64,000 nt of DNA, taken from NCBI GenBank assembly GCA_036172665.1, contig CM069876.1, positions 49,879,001 through 49,943,000 of the forward strand. Direction: 5' to 3'. The position numbers and the translations under genes were made by a program. The first letter of the stretch is position 1; every line of letters starts with the position of its first letter. Positions 47,767 through 59,560 of the stretch are shown here, piece by piece. Origin of the DNA: Prosopocoilus inquinatus (lineage: Eukaryota; Arthropoda; Insecta; Coleoptera; Lucanidae). The notes beneath the pieces were generated by a model, which saw nothing but the letters and a program-made list of their open reading frames with translations, was not told the DNA's origin and made no database searches.

Positions 47767-47974
47767 AAAAAAAAACAGCGTCGGTCATTTTTTCTTAAAT
47801 CAATCATCATACTTTCTGTTACATTTTCTCATACAAACAAGAGCTAAGAACGACAAGAATCCCAAAAATTTGAGATGGTGATGGACGTTGGGGGCACGGC
47901 AAACGTACGTTAGTAATTAAAGTGGAAGGGCATTTAAATTTTTTTTGGAAAATGTGAAGGCCAACGCGTGAAAA

Positions 47975-49790
47975 CATAAATTCGAAAGCAAATATTGCTT
48001 ATTTTCGGAGATATGAGGAATCGTCAAGTAAGAAAGTCGTTGGCGTTTTCACGAACTTTTCGATGGCGTCTGCCTAATAAAGATCGAACGTCTAATTCTT
48101 GAGATACAAACCAAAATGGCGCATTTTTAACGCAACACCCTGTATACGATTGCATTTTCGAATTCGCGAGCAAATTCTAGCCTGAAATCATGTGTCGCAT
48201 CGGGGGTTTAGCGCAAGCGGTTCTCGAGCTATTAACGCACGAATTTAAAAACAATTGCCATCTATCTCGCTTGTTTGCGGAGCTACGAGAAAAAGTCAGA
48301 TACGAAAGTCGCGCGCATTTTTTAGAACATTTCGATGGCGTTTGCCTAATAAGGATCGAACGTCTAATTCTTGAGATATAAACTAAAGTGACACATTTTT
48401 AACGCAACACCCTGTATATGATTACATTTTCGAATTCCTGAGCAAATTCTAGCCTGAAATCATGTGTCGCATCGGGGGTCTAGCACAAGCGGTTCTCGAC
48501 TTATTAACGCGCGAATTTAAAAACAATTGCCATCTATCTCGCTTGGTTGCGGAGCTACGAGAAAAAGTCAAATAAGAAAGTCGCGAGCATTTTTTAGAAG
48601 ATCTCGCTGGCGTTTGCCGAAAAATGACCGAACATCTAATTTTCGAGATGCAAATCAAAGTGGCGCATTTTTAACGCAACGCCCTGTATACGGTTGAGTT
48701 TTCGAATTCGCGAGCGAATTCTAGCCTGAAATCATGTATCGCATCGTGGGTCTAGCGCAATCGGTTCTCGACTTATTATCGCACGTATATAAAAACAATT
48801 GCCATCTATCTCGCTTGTTTGCGGAGCTACGAGAAAAAGTCAGATACGAAAGTCGCGCGCATTTTTTAGAACATTTCGATGGCGTTTGCCTAATAAGGAT
48901 CGAACGTCTAATTCTTGAGATATAAACTAAAGTGACACATTTTTAACGCAACACCCTGTATATGATTACATTTTCGAATTCCTGAGCAAATTCTAGCCTG
49001 AAATCATGTGTCGCATCGTGGGTCTGGCGCAAGCGGTTCTCGACTTATTAACGCGCGAATTTAAAAACAATTGCCATCTATCTCGCTTGTTTGCGGAGCT
49101 ACGAGAAAAAGTCAGATACGAAAGTCGCGCGCATTTTTTAGAACATTTCGATGGCGTTTGCCTAATAAGGATCGAACGTCTAATTCTTGAGATACAAACC
49201 AAAGCAGCGCATTTTTAACGCAACACCCTGTATACGATTGCGTTTTCGAATTCGCGAGCAAATTCTAGCCTGAAATCATGTGTCGCATAGGGGGTCTAGC
49301 GCAATCGGTTCTCGAGTTATTAACGCAGGAATTTAAAAACAATTGCCATCTATCTCGCTTGTTTACGGAGCTACGCTAAAAAGTCAAATAAGAAAGTTGC
49401 GCGCATTTTATAAGAGATTTCGATGGCGTTTGCTAAAAAGTGACCGAACGCCTAATTTTCAAGATACAAGCCAAAGTAGCGCATTTTTAACACAACACCC
49501 TGTATACGATTGCGTTTTCGAATTCGCGAGCGAATTCTAGCCTGAAATCATGTATCGCATCGTGGGTCTGGCGCAAGTGGTTCTCGACTTATGAACGCGC
49601 AAATTTAAAAACAATTGCCATCTATCTCGGTTGTTTGCGGAGCTACGAGAAAAAGTCAAATACGAAAGTTGCGCGCATTTTTCAGAATATTTCGACGGCG
49701 TTTGCCAGGAAACGATTGGACGCGTGATTTCCGAGAAATAAGTCGAAGTCGCGCGTTTTTAAGCGTAACACCCTGTATATTCTACATACA
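47975..49790 (+). repeat. ~272-bp tandem array, six full copies plus a partial
   Basis: Units pass TTTTCGAATTCGCGAGC, CAAATTCTAGCCTGAAATCA, TGTGTCGCATCGTGGGTCT, AAACAATTGCCATCTATCTC, GCTTGTTTGCGGAGCTACGA and AACGCAACACCCTGTATA. Starts of the CTAGCCTGAAATC word: about 48175, 48449, 48720, 48993, 49266 and 49539. The CTAGCC..ATGTGTCGCATCGTGGGTCT part is the same as in the 9.6-12 kb hairpin array. Open frames here are produced by the repeat. Confidence 0.92.
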
Positions 49791-51089
49791 AAGATTAATT
49801 TGAATTTTGAAAAGGAATGATTTTTTGAAATCTCACCCCTTACACTCGAATCCGCTCACTCAGTACAATTTATTTATTGTTTTGTAAGCCAGGCGTATTG
49901 AGCATCGACGTCGACACTTTTATTAAGGGGGAAGGGATGCAAGCGGCCCTGCGTTTAATTATTAAGTTTGAAACTTGCAAAATCCCTCCACTTCACGGTT
50001 TTGGTTTGACCTACATAAATCAAAATCTGACAGACAATGGGAGAGAAAAAAAAATGATTTGAATTAAAAAATAAATGAATAACTAAAGACGTCAATGCAA
50101 TTTAAGCGGCTTTTTTTTTATTTCGATGACGTTAATAACAAATCATATTGCCCTCGATGTTTTGAAAGGTAGAGATAAAAATCTGATCATTAACGGCCTC
50201 AACGTGATTCACCTTTGTAAACATAAACGAACGATAAATAAAAATGGGATGCAATTTCCAATTTTTCGTGATTATTTTGTATAATTTAATGTTATTTAAA
50301 ACGGCATCCCTCGGTTATAAACAAACGAGAAAAAAATGCGTTAGACTGTCGAGATTTCGATCATGCAGTGAATCACTCTCATCATGTGCGATTAAATCAG
50401 TTTTCTTTTTTTTTTGCAAAATGATTCACGAATTGTTTCGAGTTCGAGAGAACTTGACTATTGATCACATTTTTTTAAAATGAATTTCTCTAAGATCGAT
50501 TACATAGCTAATAAGTTTTCGAATTATTTTATTTACATTTTTTTTAATCGATCGTTTTGTTATTACTTTTCATAATTATTATGGGTGCAGTTCGGCCTTC
50601 ATTTAAATCACAAATTCGTAAAGTATTGATTGTCGGTGTCAACACTGTTATTATTACGGGGGAAGGGATGTAAGCAGCCCTGTCATTTCATTCTTTTTAA
50701 ATTTAAAAGGTTCGATGTTACTTATTGATGAAGAAGCTCGTCGGAATTTTAAGTGTTTGTTTGTTTTTCTTGTGATATAAAGCAATATAAAACGTAAACG
50801 TGACTGTACAAACTAGTTTCTTCTACAACGTTAGCGGCTAAAACATAAAAAAAGGAAAAAACTACAGACGTTTTATAGTAAAGTTTTTTTTTTCTTGTAA
50901 TTGATGCCGTTTAAAACTTAACAAGACAATTTACTTTGACGTCATGTAATTTGCGACCACGTCGAAGGCAATTTTTTTGAATTTATTTGCGAAATTGGAT
51001 TGGATTGGGGCTTAAGAAGTTCTAGATTAAATCAGTTCCTTTTTGTCTTATAGGTATGTTTGTCTTTTTTTTTTTCTCTCTCGACTTAG

Positions 51090-51317
51090 ACCCAGGAGGC
51101 GCTGCGAATCCTCCGACTTTACATCCGACATATTATGCGGCATTTTATTGGAAAACCTACGAAAATCGAAGTGTACTGTACACTCAACGGCATCACGTCT
51201 GACGAGAAATGTTCTCGGCTTAAATACCTTCCCTTTCATACACGTATACATACAGAGAGGGTCTTCAACAACGTCCCAAAGTCCCACGTGATCATCCGGA
51301 TTAGGCAACCAAACTAA
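51090..51317 (+). CDS. Candidate terminal exon, unknown product
   Basis: A long pyrimidine tract and TTAG precede an open frame of 75 codons that begins TQEALRILRLYIRHI and ends RIRQPN before TAA. AATAAA follows at 51360-51365. A perfect 15-bp stem (51300-51314 pairing with 51337-51351) overlaps the stop. I recognise no family and no upstream exon. The opposite strand is also open here (90 codons), so coding status is doubtful. Confidence 0.2.
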   Translation, partial: TQEALRILRLYIRHIMRHFIGKPTKIEVYCTLNGITSDEKCSRLKYLPFHTRIHTERVFNNVPKSHVIIRIRQPN

Positions 51318-51589
51318 CACCTCAGCGTAGGTATCGGTTTGGTTGCCTAATTCGGGCTTAATAAATCAGTGGCGTGACGGAATTAATTTTGTCAGGACAT
51401 TTAGAAAGTACAGTCAAGAGTTTAGGTAAGCCAGCCTGCAGCCAATCACTTGACCTTGCAACTAATTAAAAAAAAAATAATAATACAATATTATTAATTT
51501 TTACATTTAACGTTTGTTAAAAAAAAGAGTATTTTGCTGGCCGAATTATGATCTGAAAACCTTCGTGAAATTAACGATTAACGTCGTCG

Positions 51590-53560
51590 GGATATCCAGT
51601 GGCGGCTAATTAAATTCAAAACTCAAAAATTTTTAACTCAAAGAACTCAAAACTTAAGTTAATTCGAGTTAGAGAGAAATGAATTAAACTCAAAGTAAAC
51701 GATTACGAAACTCACAGAAATATTCCGCTGGGATTCCAATCCAACGCGACTCAATCCGACCTTAGACACGCTTAAAAGCTCAAAGAAAAAAAAAGATTAA
51801 AAACCAGGATAATTAAAGCCGAAAATTAACTCAAAAAAAAATTGAAGCCATTCCAATTCAATTCCAGTTAACTCGCCCCAATCCAATCGGGTAAATGAAA
51901 TCCAAAAAGGAAAGAAAGAGTTAAATGAAAACAAATTACGAAACTCAAAAAAATAATCTATTGGAGGGAAGTCCAATCCAACCCAACCCAATTAAGACAC
52001 ATTAAAGTTAAAAGAAAATTAAAAAACATTAAGCTCAAAATTAACTCAAAAAATTAAAGCTCAAATGGAATTGACTCTATCCCAACTCAATTTTAGTTAA
52101 CTCGACCCAAAACAAGCAAGAAAATACCCCCCCCCCCCGCGCCCCCGTCCAAAATTAAAACAAAACAAATTACGAAATTTAAAAAAAAATGCTCTGCTGG
52201 AATTAAATCCAATCCAACACCCAGAATCATTAAAACTCAAGAAAAAATTAAACTCCAGAATAATTAAGCTCAAAATTAAAACTCGGAATTGCATTCATTC
52301 CAATTCAGTTCCAATTAACTCAATTGACTCAACCCAATCGAGTAAATAGAATCCAAAAAAGAAAGAATTAAATCAAAATTAAGTTACGAAACTCAAAAAA
52401 ATATTCTATTGGAGTTAAGACCGATCCAACCCAACTCCGGACACAATAAAGTTAAAAAAAATTAAAAGACAGAATAATTAAAGCTTTCCAATTCATACCC
52501 AATTAACTCGACTCAACCCAATCGAGTAAATAAAATCCAAAAAAGAAAGAATTAAATAAAATTAAGTTACGAAACTCAAAAAATATTCTATTGGAGTTAA
52601 GATCAATCCAACCCAACTCCAGACACATTAAAGTTAAAAAAAAATTAAAAGCCACAATAATAATTAAAGCTCAAAATTAACTGCTTAAATTAAAACCCAA
52701 TTTGAATTGATTCTACCTCAACTCAATTTTAGTTAAATCGACTCAATCCAAGCAAGAAAATATCCCCCCCCCCCGTCGCAAAACTCTAGAGTCAGTAAAA
52801 CTCAAGAAAAAATTAAACTTCAGAATAATTAAGCTCAAGTTTAACTCAAAAAATTAAAACTCAGTTGGAATTGACTTTACCCCAACTCAATTTTACCAAC
52901 CTAACTATAAGAACCTCCCCCCCCCTTCTCTCTCTCCAAATTAGAACAAAAGAAATTACGAAACTTAAAAAAATATTTTATTGGAATTAAATCCGATTTA
53001 ACCCATTAATGCTCAACAGAAAATTAAACGCCAGGATAATTAAAGCTCAAAATTAACTGGAAAAAATTAAAACCCAACTAGATTTAAATCCCAACCCCAA
53101 TTCAGTTTTAGTTAACTCGAACGAAGCCAAGTAAGAAAATAAAATTCCCTAAAAAAAAATTAAAACTAAGCGATTAACTTAAAACTTTATAGGAATTAAG
53201 TTCGACCAGTGTCAAGGTCAACTCAACTCAACGCAACGTAACTCCGTCCAAACAAAAGCAAAAAAATTAAAACCAAGTTATTAAAAATCATCCAACCTTA
53301 GACACACTTAAAGCTTAAAAAAAATAATTAAAAATCAGGATAATTAAAGCTCAAAATTAACTTAAAAAAATTAAAACCCAACTGGAATTAAATCCCAACC
53401 CCCAATTCAGTTTTAGTTAGCTCGACCCAACCCGATGAAGTAAATAAAATCCAAAAAAGAAAGAACTAAATGAAAAGGAATTACGAAACTAAAAAAAAAA
53501 TATTTTTTTGGAATTAAATCCAATCCAATCTAACTCCAAACACATTAAAGTTAAAAAAAA
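51590..53560. repeat. A-rich tandem array, ~230-bp units
   Basis: Modules such as CAATTCAATTCCAGTTAACTC, CCAATCGRGTAAATRAAATC, AATTACGAAACTCAAAAAA, TCTATTGGAGTTAAG-TCCAATCC and ACACATTAAAGTTAAAA recur about eight times with many indels. Two C-runs (52131, 52766) interrupt it. No gene is seen. Confidence 0.75.
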
Positions 53561-54200
53561 AAATTAAAAGAAATAAATGAATACACAAAGTAGACGAGCA
53601 ACTGCAGAAAAGGAAAATTACACAATATTCCTGCAGTTCTCAAACGGTGGTGAACGTCTCCGATTATCTCGGTTAATAAGCGGTTTAGAGAAAAATGGCA
53701 AATAAATTTTCGATTTCTTTTACTTTCACGAATGCGCCCCTCAAGTTTCAAACGCATCCCTCGAGACACCCTGTATAATTTCCTAACTTTCTTTTTTTTT
53801 AATCACGCGGTTATCTAACTGTCGTTATTATTTGCACGCCGATTTTCCTAGAAACCGCAAACGTTAATGCCCGAGCATAAGAAAACCAAGAAACGTTGAC
53901 TAACAACGAAACCGCATTTGCGTTTTTACGTCGACGATCAGGCGATCGTGATTTCGAAAAGCAAAAAAAAAAAAAAAACTGATTGATTCGTCTTTGAACT
54001 CTCTTTTTTCTCGATTTCGTTGCGACAGGCATACACACACGTACTTTTTTCTTGGCGTCAGTAAATCGCTTCATCGGGCGATTGTTTTTCTTCGCGAGTG
54101 TTTTTCGATTCGTTTTTAACTTATTTGCAGCCACTTAGATTTCTTATTATTTGTTTTATGTTATTTAAGGCGAAACATCCTCGCGTCCCTTCAAACGAAC
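53561..54200. other. Intergenic DNA, no gene seen
   Basis: A GACACCCTGTATAA word stands at 53764. An open minus-strand stretch at 53.81-54.13 kb contains a Phe run made by a poly-A tract and resembles no known family. Confidence 0.4.
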
Positions 54201-54833
54201 GAGAGCTTCTTACATCCCTTCCCCCTTAATGCAAGTATCGATCTCGACGCGCTCAACGCATTTTTTTTTCATATTACCGTGGCCTTTGCCGCTTGTTTTC
54301 TTACAAAGTTTAGAAAAATAAGATGTAAAATAAATAGTTAAGAAATAAAATAATAAAATAGATAAAAATTCCACGGGACTTCAACTTTTAGGGCAATCTT
54401 GAAACTTGAAACTTTGAAAGGAATTAACTGTAAGGCTTCTTACAACCCTTCCCCCTTAATAAAAGTGTTGACCTCGACGCTCGATGCCTTTTTAACTTTT
54501 AATTACCGTTGCCTCTGCTGCTTGCTTTCTTACAAAGTATAGAAAAATGCAAGTTGCAATTAAAATTTGCAGGGGGCGTATTTAGTGCGCGTCATCGAAT
54601 ACAAGGACCTTATCACCTAGGAATGTTTACGTTGAACTAAAATATAGTTAAAAATTCGAGCGAACTTCAATATTTAAGCAATTTTGAAACTTTTTAATAA
54701 AAAAAAAGAATTAGGTGCTGCGCTGTTTGGTTTACAACCATTTCCCCTTTGGCTTACGTCCCTTCCCCCTTAGGCTTACATCTCTTCCCCTTAGGCTTAC
54801 ATCCCTTCCCCTTTAGCTTAAATCCCTTCCCCC

Positions 54834-55663
54834 CAGGGCTGTAGCCAGACTAAACATTCACGAAATGTTGAATGTAGTGCGGGGCAGGCTCTATAAGTTT
54901 TTTACTCTTTAACACTTATTCGAATTTTTAAAACATTCTCTAAATCAAAAAAGAAAAAAAAACACAACAAAGATAGATTTTTATCGCATGAAACAATACC
55001 ATTCAAAATAATTGCAATTTCCGTGTCGTTTGAAACAAATTTTGTTGTTTAGTTTTTTTTGTTTTTTTGTGCATTTTGTGCAATAGATGTTATCTCTTCG
55101 CAAATTAAATTGAATTGCCTTGTGTTGCGTTGCCAGCGTGATATGAAGAAAAACAAAAACAAAAAAGGAACGCTTTGCGCGCAAATAAAATCAAAACTTG
55201 CTAATTTCATTTTTAACTTCAACCAATAAAAAAAAAACAGCGTTTATTTTCTTCGACGCACGGAATTCACGTGAAATAAAAGCAACTACGCAACCGGGTT
55301 GTCAAATACATGTTTGCGACAGTCTCAGATAACGGGCGTGGGCGCGTTAGCGGGAGTACTCACGCGTGGCTTACACCAGGGACGGGCACTAGCGGGGAAG
55401 CGCGTACTCCTACCACCCAGACTGTTGTATTTATTAACAAGGCGCCTCTTTGTTAATGAAATTACGATTCGAAAAATCGAGAGCGGGGAGAGCGCGATAG
55501 TGTTTTGTTTTATTTTAATAATTTGCCGGGTGTTATTTCTGAACCCCGAAGTCGTAGCAATATGCATTATTTCATGTCAGGTTGGACCGTTGCGTCGTAG
55601 GGCAGGTTAAAACTTTCCAGGGCAGGCTCAGCCTCCCTTGGCGCTCCTCTAGCTACGGCCCTG
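54834..55663. mobile_element. Non-autonomous hAT-like element
   Basis: Ends CAGGGCTGTAGCCAG (54834) and CTAGCTACGGCCCTG (55649-55663) form an imperfect terminal inverted repeat of about 15 bp with the CAGGG...CCCTG signature of hAT elements. The 8 bp outside are CCTTCCCC and CCTCCCCC, a possible target duplication with one mismatch. No transposase is encoded. The inner GGGCAGGCTC words near both ends also match. Confidence 0.5.
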
Positions 55664-57460
55664 CCTCCCCCCCTTAACAAAACTGTTGACCTCGATGCTT
55701 AACACCGATTTTTAGTTAGCTAAACAGATCGACTTTCCGTTATTTTCTTTCCTGTCAGTCTACACGGGCGTGGGCGCGTTAGCGGGAGTACTCACGCGTG
55801 GCTTACACCAGGGACGCGCACTAGCGGGGAAGCGGGTACTCCTACCACTCAGCGACGAGCTGCGACAGTTGTATTTATTTACAGGGCGCCTCTCTGTGAA
55901 GGAAATTACGATTCCTGAAAGAAATCGAGAGTGGGGAGAGCGCGATAGTGTTTTATTTTAATAATTTGACGATTTGAACCCCGAACTCGTAACAGTATGT
56001 ATTATTATTGACGTCAGGTTGGACCGTTGCGTCGAAGGGCAGGTTAAACAGATCGCCTTTTCGTTATTTTCTTTTCTGCTTAATTTAGGACGAGATTTTA
56101 TACCTACGTATTAAAAGGAAACGAGAGCATTTTTTTATAAAACAATTTCGGTTATCAAATAAATGTTTGCGACAGTCTACTCAGGCGTCGGCGTGTTAGC
56201 GGGAGTACTCACGCGTGGCTTACACCAGGGACGCGCACTAGCGGGTAGCGCGTACTCCTACCACCCAGCGACGAGCTGCGACAGTTGCATTTATTTACAG
56301 GGCGCCTCTCTGTGAATGAAATTACGATTCCTCCAAGAAATCGAGAGTGGGGAGAGCGCGATAGTGTTTTATTTTAATAATTTGACGATTTGAACCCCGA
56401 ACTCGTAACAGTACGTATTATTACTGACGTTAGGTTGGACCGTTGCGTCGTAGGGCAGGTTAAACAGATCGCCTTTTCGTTATTTTCTTTTCTGCTTAAT
56501 TTAGGACGAGATTTTATACCTACGTATTAAAAGGAAACGAAAGCATTTTTTTATAAAACAATTTCGGTTGTCAAATAAATGTTTGCGACAGTCTACTCGG
56601 GCGTCGGCGTGTTAGCGGGAGTACTCACGCGTGGCTTACACCGGGGACGGGCACTAGCAGGGAAGCGCGTACTCCTACCACCCAGCGACGAGCTGCGACA
56701 GTTGTATTTATTTACAGGGCGCCTCTCTGTGAATGAAATTACGATTCCTCCAAGAAATCGAGAGCGGGGAGACCGCGATAGTGCTTTCTTTTTAATAATT
56801 TGCCGATTTGAATCCCGAAGTCGTAAGAATATGTATTATTATTGATGTCAGGTTGGACCGTTGCGTCGTAGGGCTGGTTAAAACTTTCCAGGGCAGGCTC
56901 CGCCTCCGTTGGCGCTCCTCTAGCTACGGCCCTGCCTCCGCCCCCTTAGCACAACTGTAGACATCGATGCTTAACACCGATTTTTAGTTAGGCAAACAGA
57001 TCGCCTTTTCGTTATTTTCTTTCCTGCTTAATTTAGGACTTGCGAGATTTTGTATCTACGTATTAAAAGGAAACGAGAGAATTTTTTTTATAAAACATTT
57101 TCGGTTGTCAAGTAAATGTTTGCGACAGTCTAAACGGGCGTCGGCGCGTTAGCGGGAGTACTCACGCGTGGCTTACACCGGGGACGGACATTAGCGGGGA
57201 AGCGCGTACCCCTACCACCCAGACTGTTGTATTTATTTACAAGGCGCCTCTTTATGAATGAAATCGCGATTCCTCGAAGAAATCGAGAGCGGGGAGAGCG
57301 CGATTGTGATTTATTTTAATAATCTGACGATTTGAACCCCGAAATCGATGCTTAATATCGTTTTTTAGTTAGGTAAACAGATCGCCTTTTCGTTATTTTC
57401 TTTTCTGCTTAATTGAGGACGAGATTTTGAATCTAAAAGGAAACAAGAGAATTTTTTTTT
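55300..57460 (+). repeat. ~415-450-bp tandem array, five copies
   Basis: Units carry ATGTTTGCGACAGTCT, GTTAGCGGGAGTACTCACGC, GTGGCTTACACC and GGCGCCTCTYTGTRAATGAA, then AGCGGGGAGAGCGCGATAG. Starts near 55310, 55752, 56163, 56580 and 57117. Two units end with the hAT-like right end (55649 and about 56932), so the array seems to have amplified together with that element. Confidence 0.88.
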
Positions 57461-57671
57461 TTATAAAACATTTTTGGGACAACAAAGCTTTTGGGTGACC
57501 CAAAGAAAGAAGTTTTTTTTCCCCGAGATTTAAAAAAACAAATTATTTATTCACTTATGATTAACGGTTGTTTCACCTCGACAATGCAACTCATGAATAT
57601 GTATATACAGTGCGATTATAAAATAACAAATCGATCGACGGGTTTGGTTTGCAAATTTCACTAATTTCAAC

Positions 57672-57697
57672 ACTCACTCACACACACACACACACAA
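57672..57697 (+). repeat. (CA)n microsatellite
   Basis: Short CA run of about 9 to 10 units. Confidence 0.85.
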
Positions 57698-57870
57698 ACA
57701 AACACAGGCATAATTTCGAGGACATGCAAACTACTGTGATTAGCAAAATCTGATAACGATGACTTACCTTTTTTTTTTATTTTTTTTCTGTAAATCTTAT
57801 CTTCGCGCACGCCTGAACAATACAGTTAGTTATTTTTAAATCGATCCAATTCTCGACGTGCCACACTCAC

Positions 57871-58121
57871 CAGGAGGAGAGATGGTGGCGAATTCGACTG
57901 AGCGAAACGTGTTCGCAACTTCCCATCTAAAATAACATTTCGCACGCTTACGTAACGCTTACTTTCACGTCTTACCATTAAGTTTAACGCCGATTGTTGC
58001 AAGGGGTCTACCACCTTTCCACCACGATGCTTGGATGTTTGACTTTTATTCGTCCGAGATTCCGGATTCTTACGTCGTCTGTCTCTGTCGAAGATTCGAT
58101 TCGCGCGAAACTTGTTGTTTC
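57871..58121 (-). CDS. Candidate exon plus 27-nt microexon, unknown gene
   Basis: On the minus strand a T-rich tract and CAG (58124-58122) precede 146 nt that are open for 48 codons: FRANRIFDRDRRRKN, a Ser/Lys-rich part, then GGKVVDPLQQSALNLM at a GTAAGA donor (57975). A 27-nt segment (57897-57871, SNSPPSLLL) between CTCAG and GTGAGT would extend the frame without a phase change. The protein would be basic and is not recognised. Neighbouring exons were not found, and splicing is inferred only from the sites. Confidence 0.3.
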
Positions 58122-58129
58122 CTGAAAAA

Positions 58130-58740
58130 AAAAGAGAAAGAAAACAATTACTAGTCGGGGGGGAATCCCATCCAATTTATGTCCTAATTTGTAGATACTC
58201 TAACTAATTGCAAAGGTAACTTTCGAAATTCTGCACAATTATAACTAAAGATCGGATTTTAGGCAATTATGTACCTTTTTTTTTTTCTTTTGGAAACGCC
58301 TAGCTGTACCATCGACAATAGAATGAATTAAGCATCTCTTGTTTGTTTACGCCCCCCCCCCCCTAAAAAAAGAACTTTTTTTTTTTTTTAAATTGCCTAT
58401 TTTTAAAAAACGAACTCCCTGCGACCCAACAGCATTCACCCCTTCGACCCCACGAAGGTTTTTAAGATACAAATACCTCGAAAACTGAGTATTTGTAGAA
58501 TTTATTAATAATTTATTTATTTATTGTTTGTTTTAAATTAATTGATTGGTTTTGTTTTATGATGTAAAAGTATGTTCGCCTATTTTTTTTTTTTTTTTTT
58601 AATCTTAATCGATCGTCGTTTTATTTTTAACATATTTGTTTCGATTTTTGATAATTTCTTACTTTCTATCTTTTGTAAAATTCCTTTCTTGGTTTGGATT
58701 CTCTTTTTCTGACAGAGGATGGACTCACAAATCTAAAGAC
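58130..58740. other. AT-rich intergenic or intronic DNA
   Basis: Homopolymer runs (T, A, C) dominate; no supported feature. Confidence 0.4.
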
Positions 58741-58749
58741 TACGAGAAA

Positions 58750-59560
58750 TTATCAACTCGACGACAGAAATAAACAATAGACGACAATAAACAAAAATTG
58801 AATTATTCCATGAAATGAAACTCTGAAATAAACAGACAAGAAAAAATAAACAAAATTATTGAAAAGAAAACTCAAATATCGACAAAACAAAAACAAAAGA
58901 AAGAACTGGTCGAAAAGAACAAATCGGTAGAGAAAAAAAAAAAATTGAAATAAACAAAAACAGGAAAAACAAAATTGAAACGAACAATGTCGAACCGCGA
59001 AAAACAAATGAACGTCGCCTTCTGTCCTTCGAATTGAAAACTATTTCGTTTTGTTCGGCCCATTCTGTTTATTTTTAATCGATGAAGAATGAAAATAAAA
59101 ATGGGAAGGAATAAAAATAGGAGAAAACAAAACTATGAAATAGTATCGAAAAATATAAAAAAAAAACAAAAAAAGGGATTGCTTAGCACTAATAGGACAG
59201 AATGAACGAAAAACAAATGAATGGACAAAAAAAAATATCGAACCGCGAGAAACAAATGAATACCGCCTGCTGTCCTGTGAATTTTGAAAACTTTAATCGA
59301 TGAATAAAAATGAAAATAAAAAATGAGAAGAAATAAAAATAGGAGAAAACAAAACTACGAAGAAGTATCGAAAATTATAACAAAAAAAAAAACAAAGAAA
59401 AAGAAATTGCTCAGCGCTAAGGACAGAACGAACGAAAAACAAATGAATGGATAGAGAAAATAAACAATTTCGAATCGCGAGAAACAAATGAATGCCGCTA
59501 TTCTTCGGAAGTGAGCAATTATTTCGTTTCGTTCGGTCTTCAAAAGTTCTGCGTTCTGCA
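58750..59560. repeat. ~240-bp A-rich repeats, three copies
   Basis: ATCGAACCGCGA-AAACAAATGAA with CCTTCTGTCCT or a variant, and AATTATTTCGTTTYGTTCGG, recur near 58985, 59235 and 59468. Units are rich in AACAAAA and AAATAAAAATAGGA. The 59.56-60.2 kb stretch beyond is T-rich with inverted TCGTCCATCTTTTGTTT words. Confidence 0.65.

Larger units (their letters stand above)
49880..54500. mobile_element. Possible large element with inverted AAGGGGGAAGGGATG repeats
   Basis: TTAAGGGGGAAGGGATGCAAG (49924) and GGGGGAAGGGATGTAAGC (50659) on one side face CTTACATCCCTTCCCCCTTA (54211) and CTTACAACCCTTCCCCCTTA (54440), with more decayed copies to 54.83 kb. Flanking CGACGTCGACAC words pair too. Between them lie a possible exon (51090-51317) and an A-rich array. 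No transposase or polymerase frame was found, so the nature of the unit is open. Confidence 0.35.

Noticed and set aside
48190..49803. Repeated 60-70 codon frames in the 272-bp array
   Set aside because: Both strands show frames in every unit and units differ by frameshifts, so they follow the repeat structure.
53811..54134. 107-codon minus-strand basic frame
   Set aside because: It contains a Phe run from a poly-A tract, has no splice or start context and no family resemblance.
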